From assembly GCA_036971475.1 (NCBI GenBank), contig JBAIZL010000002.1, positions 50,650,229 through 50,714,228 on the forward strand: 64,000 nucleotides of DNA, given 5' to 3'. Under the pieces are notes generated by a model. That model had not been told where the DNA came from. It did no database searches and saw only the letters and a list, made by a program, of their open reading frames with translations. The position numbers and the translations under genes are program-made. The stretch is from Prosapia bicincta. Taxonomy: Eukaryota; Arthropoda; Insecta; Hemiptera; Cercopidae. Of the stretch, positions 59,215 to 64,000 are shown piece after piece (position 1 is the first letter of the stretch; each line of letters opens with the position of its first letter).

Positions 59215-60255
59215 GTTATATGTGTTGAAATTATAATATTAATAATAATTCGAAATAAAATCTGTAATAATCTTTCCTAATATTTAATGATATTAATGCT
59301 GTTTCAATGGCTCTGTACTTTCACTTTACCTCAAATTATAATAACAACTCAATCAGATTTCTAGTAAATAACTATATAAATATGTATTCTGAATCTTTCT
59401 GAATGAATATTCAGAAATCGTTTGCCCTCCATAAGGACGTTATCACTCCAGGTCACACGTTTCGGATGCCCTCCAAAATCAAGATTAAAAAAACAGGAAT
59501 CAAATTAATTTAAACAAATTTTTTTAAACTAGTTAATTTACTCTTCTTGAGAACGTTTCGATTAACCATAGTACTCATAATTCTTACTAAACATCTTGAT
59601 AAGGTCATCAACAACTCAAATGAAAGAATAATCAACATGTAATCAAGATTCGTGCAGAAAATAAAAATCGCTACAAGGTAAACAATTTATACAAACATTT
59701 TTAATAGTTTCATAAAACGGCTAACCTAAAATTACGTAAAATAGACCGTACTATAATTTTACAAATTATTAAAAATTATTATTTGAGTGTGTCAAAAGAT
59801 GTCACTTATGTCTTAAAAATGATATAAATTAATTTGTTTATAATCAAATAATAAACTGTTATATTTAACAGTATATTTTATTGTAAAACTAATTATATAA
59901 TAATAATTATATTTTATACAAAAACATCTAAACACGTCCATATAGGCTACATTGTTAATCCTAAAACAGAATGTAGGTGGACATCAGAAACCCGTCCACT
60001 ACAGAAGAAGAGCGATCGGTAGGAAATGAAAATGACTAAACCCAGTATATTTGTATGTACTCTAGCAGAAACATGGAATATTATAAAAATGTCAGTTGTC
60101 TATCGTCGGGTGTTGAACCGTGTACGCCTGTACACTTATGCAGCCTACTTGTGCGCTCTAGACTGTAGATATAATAAATCACAGACTAACGTTTATTAGT
60201 TAATTATCACAATAAACAAACGGTCCTATCGTAGATAACTAGACTTTGAACACAC
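59215..60255. other. No gene seen
   Basis: Very AT-rich. Nothing I can support. Confidence 0.5.
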
Positions 60256-60257
60256 TG

Positions 60258-60330
60258 ACTTTATGGTATAGTGGTATCTGACCACTAATTCGGAGAGTTT
60301 CAAAATTGATGTCTTAAAATTCCAGCTTCT
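60258..60330 (+). other. tRNA-like sequence, degenerate
   Basis: 'tggtatagtgg' (60264-60274) is a good Pol III A box. It is followed by a 5-bp anticodon-type stem 'tctga'/'tcgga' with an 8-nt loop containing ACT. The expected B box is degenerate ('gtttcaaaattg') and acceptor pairing is lost. Probably a tRNA pseudogene or SINE head. Confidence 0.35.
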
Positions 60331-60339
60331 TTAATTTAT

Positions 60340-61090
60340 TTTATTTTCTCTAATCTTTCCTTTACAATATCTCCATTCTTAATTTGTTTTTCTTTGTTAA
60401 TATATCTCTGATAGAATAGTGAGTTGTTCGCTGTCATCTTGAGTGACATTTGTTGACAAACATGTTTCAGGCCTCAGAGATCATCGTTTTCAGGCAGAGC
60501 GTAGAAGCTCTACATTTAAAGTCGGTGTAGGCAGAAATTTTACTTCGAGAAGTGAGTGGCATATTAAGTAGCTTCCACAGATTAAAAGCAGCCGTCACAT
60601 GTTAGGAAGTAAGGTGAGTTACGTAGCCAGGTTTAAGTTGGGGACAGAAATCCCCACTGGTAGTGGATGATGGGTTCGGGTTTAGGTGTCATGAAAAGAC
60701 CTTATCCCTGAAATATAGCTACTTGTTCTCTGCCGGAGTTACAGAATAGTGTGTTCCCTATGCCCTTTGTGCTGAACACAAAAATAACATCAAAATGTTT
60801 TTATGCAGTTTAAATTTTTATAAATATCGTCACCGTAAAGTTTTTAAAATCATTAGTGGAGGTGAACGCTATTTTAAGCATTCATAATTTATTATCGATG
60901 CAGAATTAACTTTGGGTTTGACAAAGAAATTTTGTCTGTCAACTATCTCAGTTCCATAAAAGCGGTTTTCACAAAACTAGATAAGCAAGTTATCTTTAAA
61001 AAAAACTAAAATATTATGTTTTCACAAAAAAATATTCAAAACAAATTTTACCTTTTTTTACTAATGCCTTTGTTTAGTTGTAACCTTGAT
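60340..61090. other. No gene seen
   Basis: Mixed composition. A GC-richer patch at 60430-60760 has no recognisable product. Confidence 0.45.
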
Positions 61091-61093
61091 TAG

Positions 61094-61151
61094 ACACACA
61101 CGCACGCACGCACGCACGCACGCACGAGATAGAGAGAGAGAGAGAGAGAGA
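61094..61151. repeat. (CACG)n-(GA)n compound microsatellite
   Basis: 'acgcacgcacgc' tetranucleotide run to about 61126, then (GA)n to 61151. Confidence 0.95.
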
Positions 61152-61855
61152 AAGCCGGTACGCCTTTTATTTCCACAAACCCTCTTAATGTATTTCTGAT
61201 CCTTCTAATGTCTGTCTGTAGGCTTATATTGCTTATGCGAGGAGGAAAAGATAATGTCGAGACGAAGGAGCGTTATTTTTAGAAAATATATTCTCGACGC
61301 TACTTAACTAAAAATAACGTTAAGAAATAAAAGCGTTTCTAGAGAGCGGGTGATTAGGGGATGAAGCCAAGAGTTTGTTGAACGATACTTGCTGAGCATA
61401 TCGTTTGCCTAAATAAACCCAATGGGTTGTTCCGCGAAGTTGGGGCCATTGTGTGAAGTCAAGAAACCCATTATTTGCAGTGTTAGATGCGCCCTTCACT
61501 TTCCAAAGTTAAAAACCTTTCAGGCCCTATTTCAAGACTTAATTTAAACCGCTAAACGTTTTTCTACCGACATTTCTTTAAAAGCAAAATGCTATAACCC
61601 GCTTGGAAATCAATTTTGATGTTTAGAACTTGGCTTTTGAAACAAAATTACTATACTAGGATACGTATGTGTGATGGACGTTATTTACTATAACGACTAA
61701 ATTCATTCACAAAATTGTTCATAGATCAGTTATAAATTGGTTGTATTTTTTAAAGGTATTGACACTTATAATTGTTTACATAAAATACAGTATTCAGAAG
61801 AACATTATTTTCTGCTTTATTAATTTTGTTCACGATTGTTTTGTTCATTTTTTTA
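61152..61855. other. No gene seen
   Basis: AT-rich spacer before the 125-bp satellite. Nothing recognisable. Confidence 0.45.
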
Positions 61856-61859
61856 AGAT

Positions 61860-62910
61860 TTGTCGTTAAAACCAGTTATCAAAGTCATTAATTTTGCCCT
61901 TTTTATTTTAGATTTCTTCACTATGACATTAATTAAAGGAAAAAGTCTTTTGTTCTATTTATTTTGGTTCCATATTTAACACTGTAACTAGTTATCGAAG
62001 AAATATAAATTTTGTGTAATGAATTTTGGTATATGAATTATTTAAGATCTGTTACTGTAGCCAGTTGCCTATCAAAAGTATATGAATTTTGCTATATGAA
62101 TTATTTAAGATCTGTTACTGTAGCTAGTTGTCTATCAAAAGTATATGAATTTTGCTCTGTTAATTTTTGTTTCATATTTATCACTGTAGCCACTTATCGA
62201 GGGAATATGAATTTTGCTATATGAATTATTTAAGATCTGTTACTGTAACCAGTTGTCTATCAAAAGTATGAATTTTGCTCTGTTAATTTTTATTTCATAT
62301 TTATCACTGTAGCCCCTTATCGAGGGAATATGAATTTTGCTATATGAATTATTTAAGATCTGTTACTGTAGCCAGTCGACTATCAAAAGTATATGAGTTT
62401 TGCTCTGTTAATTTTTATTTCATATTTATCACTGTAGCCCCTTATCGAGGGAATATGAATTTTGCTATATGAATTATTTAAGATCTGTTACTGTAGCCAG
62501 TTGTCTATCAAAAGTATATGAATTTTGCTCTGTTAATTTTTGTTTCATATTTATCACTGTAGCCACTTATCGAGGGAATATGAATTTTGCTATATGAATT
62601 ATTTAAGATCTGTTACTGTAGCCAGTTGTCTATCAAAAGTATATGAATTTTGCTCTGTTAATTTTTGTTTCATATTTATCACTGTAGCCACTTATCGAGG
62701 GAATATGAATTTTGCTATATGAATTATTTAAGATCTGTTACTGTAGCCAGTTGTCTATCAAAAGTATATGAATTTTGCTCTGTTAATTTTTATTTCATAT
62801 TTATCACTGTAGCCCCTTATCGAGGGAATATGAATTTTGCTATATGAATTATTTAAGATCTGTTACTGTAGCCAGTGGTCTATCAAAAGTATATGAATTT
62901 TGTTTTAATA
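61860..62910 (+). repeat. 125-bp dimeric higher-order satellite with monomeric left flank
   Basis: 'agatctgttactgta' occurs at 62045, 62108, 62232, 62355, 62481, 62606, 62731 and 62856. Spacings are 63, then 124, 123, 126, 125, 125 and 125. Each 125-bp unit has two related ~62-bp halves. Half 1 is 'ctgtagccagttgtctatca' plus 'aaaagtatatgaattttgct'. Half 2 is 'cactgtagccacttatcgag' plus 'ggaatatgaattttgct'. Diverged single halves precede the array (about 61870 'aaccagttatcaaag', 61980 'aactagttatcgaag'). A 63-bp step at the start shows one monomeric copy before the dimer took over. Open frames of 60-70 codons here are artefacts. Confidence 0.95.
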
Positions 62911-63740
62911 ATTCAACTTTAAACCATGAACATATAATATTCGTGGTAAGTATGTTTTCTAAAGGAGAAAGTAAAGGAAGCTATTTCTTCACCTGAAATT
63001 ATCAACCTCAGTTCATCTATGAATGAATGTTACAAACTGTATAAACTTTAATTAAAACCGTGATGTTACACTAAAATGTATTGTTCTCCACTTGTAATGA
63101 AATTTCCAGCCTTGTAATTTTTCAAAACAAAAGGTTTGTATAAACAAAAAGATTATAACATCGGCATGCTAGTAATATAATAGGCTAATGAGGTTTAAAA
63201 ACAATGTTTAACCTTCCACCTATATTAAAGAGTCTGTTTTATAAATACTGTACAACGTTTTTCTCAGAGTCAACCAGAAAAAGAAGTGTTTCGTAAAGAT
63301 GTGTTAGAACCATATCGCATCTCATATTTGTATGATCGGTGAATTTCCTCTTTTAACCTGTTAACGACCAGAAGAAATGGCCAAGCCCCAGTATTACGTG
63401 ATTTGCGGCAATTCACTAGGTTTGTCTTGAAGTGGTTGCCTTGGTTACGGCAGTTGGTTACAGCCCCAACGCTTCGAATTCCTCCTTTAGTTTCTTAATG
63501 ATTGGGTTCCTGGTGAAATGAGAAGTGTTTGAGCTCTATATTTCGCGACTTCGTTTGGCCACTTGTGCTAAATGTCTTCAGCCCAGATCTGAATATGCAA
63601 TTTATCTAAAAATTTGTTTTTTCTTTTAATAATGTTTTGTTGTTTATATAATTTTAATTGTTTATTGCTTTAATGTTTTTAATTTCTTAAACACAGGCTA
63701 AATTATTAAATTAATTAGAGCTTAGCTAGTGAGAACAATT
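62911..63740. other. No gene seen
   Basis: A GC-richer patch at 63360-63600 was read in all frames and no product recognised. The last 90 bp of the window (63908-64000) are plain AT-rich DNA. Confidence 0.45.
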
Positions 63741-63907
63741 CACAATGGTAAAAATTTTAACAGTTTACTCTATATCTCACTACACATTAGTTTATTAAAA
63801 CAGACTAGTTTCGACGGTAATGTCACCTTCATCAGTGTTTGGCTACTATATCAATAGTGTACTAATAAACTAATATGTAGTGAAATTTAGAGTAAATTGT
63901 GTTAATT
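63741..63907. mobile_element. Fold-back element of family B carrying an intact-looking ribozyme core
   Basis: The left arm ('cacaatggtaaaaatttta', 'acagtttactctatatctca', 'ctacacattagtttattaaa') and right arm ('actaataaactaatatgtag', 'tgaaatttagagtaaattgt', 'gttaattttac') are inverted copies. The hammerhead-like motif is between them, only in the left half. Arm sequence is shared with 50.1 and 56.1 kb. Confidence 0.8.
63796..63840 (-). ncRNA. Hammerhead ribozyme motif, family B
   Basis: The minus-strand RNA reads AAACA-CUGAUGA, A, a stem II segment GGUGACAUUACCGUC, GAAA, then palindromic stem III ACUAGU, cleavage nucleotide C, then UGUUU. Stem I pairs AAACA with UGUUU perfectly (5 bp), and the GUC cleavage triplet is the canonical one. 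Predicted cleavage is between the complements of 63803 and 63802. Stem II is imperfect: the alternatives are GG.. with GUC in wobble pairs, or a longer helix that would use G8 and A9. This may reflect a small deletion. A loop-free stem III implies a dimeric ribozyme. Confidence 0.6.
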
Positions 63908-64000
63908 TTACAGGTCAAATTATCTTATTATTTTTTTAAAATTATAAAACTGTTGAATATCGAGTCAAGTTTACTTAATTAGGGCAACGTTTAGGCAACT

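Noticed and set aside
59545..59620. Another hammerhead-like GAAACGUU on the minus strand
   Set aside because: No CUGAWGA lies at the right distance and stem II does not fold convincingly.

Overview
This is an AT-rich eukaryotic intergenic or intronic window. It has no ribosome-binding sites, operons or dense genes, and no complete protein-coding gene that I can recognise. Almost all recognisable structure is repetitive: long (TA)n and (CA)n microsatellites, seven tandem arrays with units of 21 to about 145 bp, fold-back (palindromic) elements, and decayed transposon proteins. Together with hammerhead-ribozyme-bearing fold-backs, a Helitron helicase relic, a PIF/Harbinger relic and LINE relics, this suggests a large, repeat-rich invertebrate metazoan genome. 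An arthropod such as a chelicerate is my guess, but the sequence does not prove it.

Layout. 1-4 kb: single-copy-looking AT-rich DNA plus a copy of dispersed family D. 4.08-4.62 kb: C-terminal part of a Helitron Pif1-like helicase (minus strand, stops and frameshifts), abutting a 160-bp tandem repeat ending in (CA)n(CG)n. 5.9 kb: fold-back. 7.05-7.6 kb: 69-bp minisatellite. 8.6-8.9 kb: MITE-like TIR element. 10 and 14.6 kb: further family D copies. 13.7-14.06 kb: 58-bp degenerate array. 16.5-18.3 kb: 114-120-bp array with its apparent founder duplication. 21.8-22.5 kb: PBS-like motifs, (TA)n and a 137-bp-arm palindrome carrying two inverted hammerhead-like motifs. 23.4 kb: LINE reverse transcriptase relic. 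24.6-26.0 kb: ~143-bp array apparently grown from family D. 28-29.4 kb: tRNA-like sequence and the best hammerhead palindrome, inside a possible larger TIR element. 31.5-32.6 kb: (TA)n, a 35-bp array and a 21-bp array. 33.8-34.5 kb: a recently duplicated palindrome between (TA)n tracts and a dead hammerhead relative.

34.5-43.6 kb is mostly featureless except for dispersed pairs E and H. 44.03-44.79 kb is a PIF/Harbinger element with a transposase relic, inserted in a small tandem repeat so that the empty site can be reconstructed. 45.95 kb holds a possible terminal exon. 46.7-47.1 kb is an unclassified GC-rich block. 50.0, 56.1 and 63.8 kb carry a second hammerhead family (stem III ACUAGU, GUC cleavage site). 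52.1 kb is a 145-bp (CA)n. 56.36-57.55 kb is a ~1.2-kb element with ~100-bp inverted ends containing a LINE C-terminal fragment. 57.7-58.0 kb is another possible exon. 59.1 kb is a third hammerhead-like fold-back. 61.9-62.9 kb is a dimeric higher-order satellite of 125 bp.

The main biological theme is mobile-element ecology rather than gene cooperation. The most interesting item is a set of palindromic, (TA)n-flanked elements that carry small self-cleaving ribozyme motifs with palindromic stem III. This resembles what is known from Penelope-like retroelements and retrozymes.
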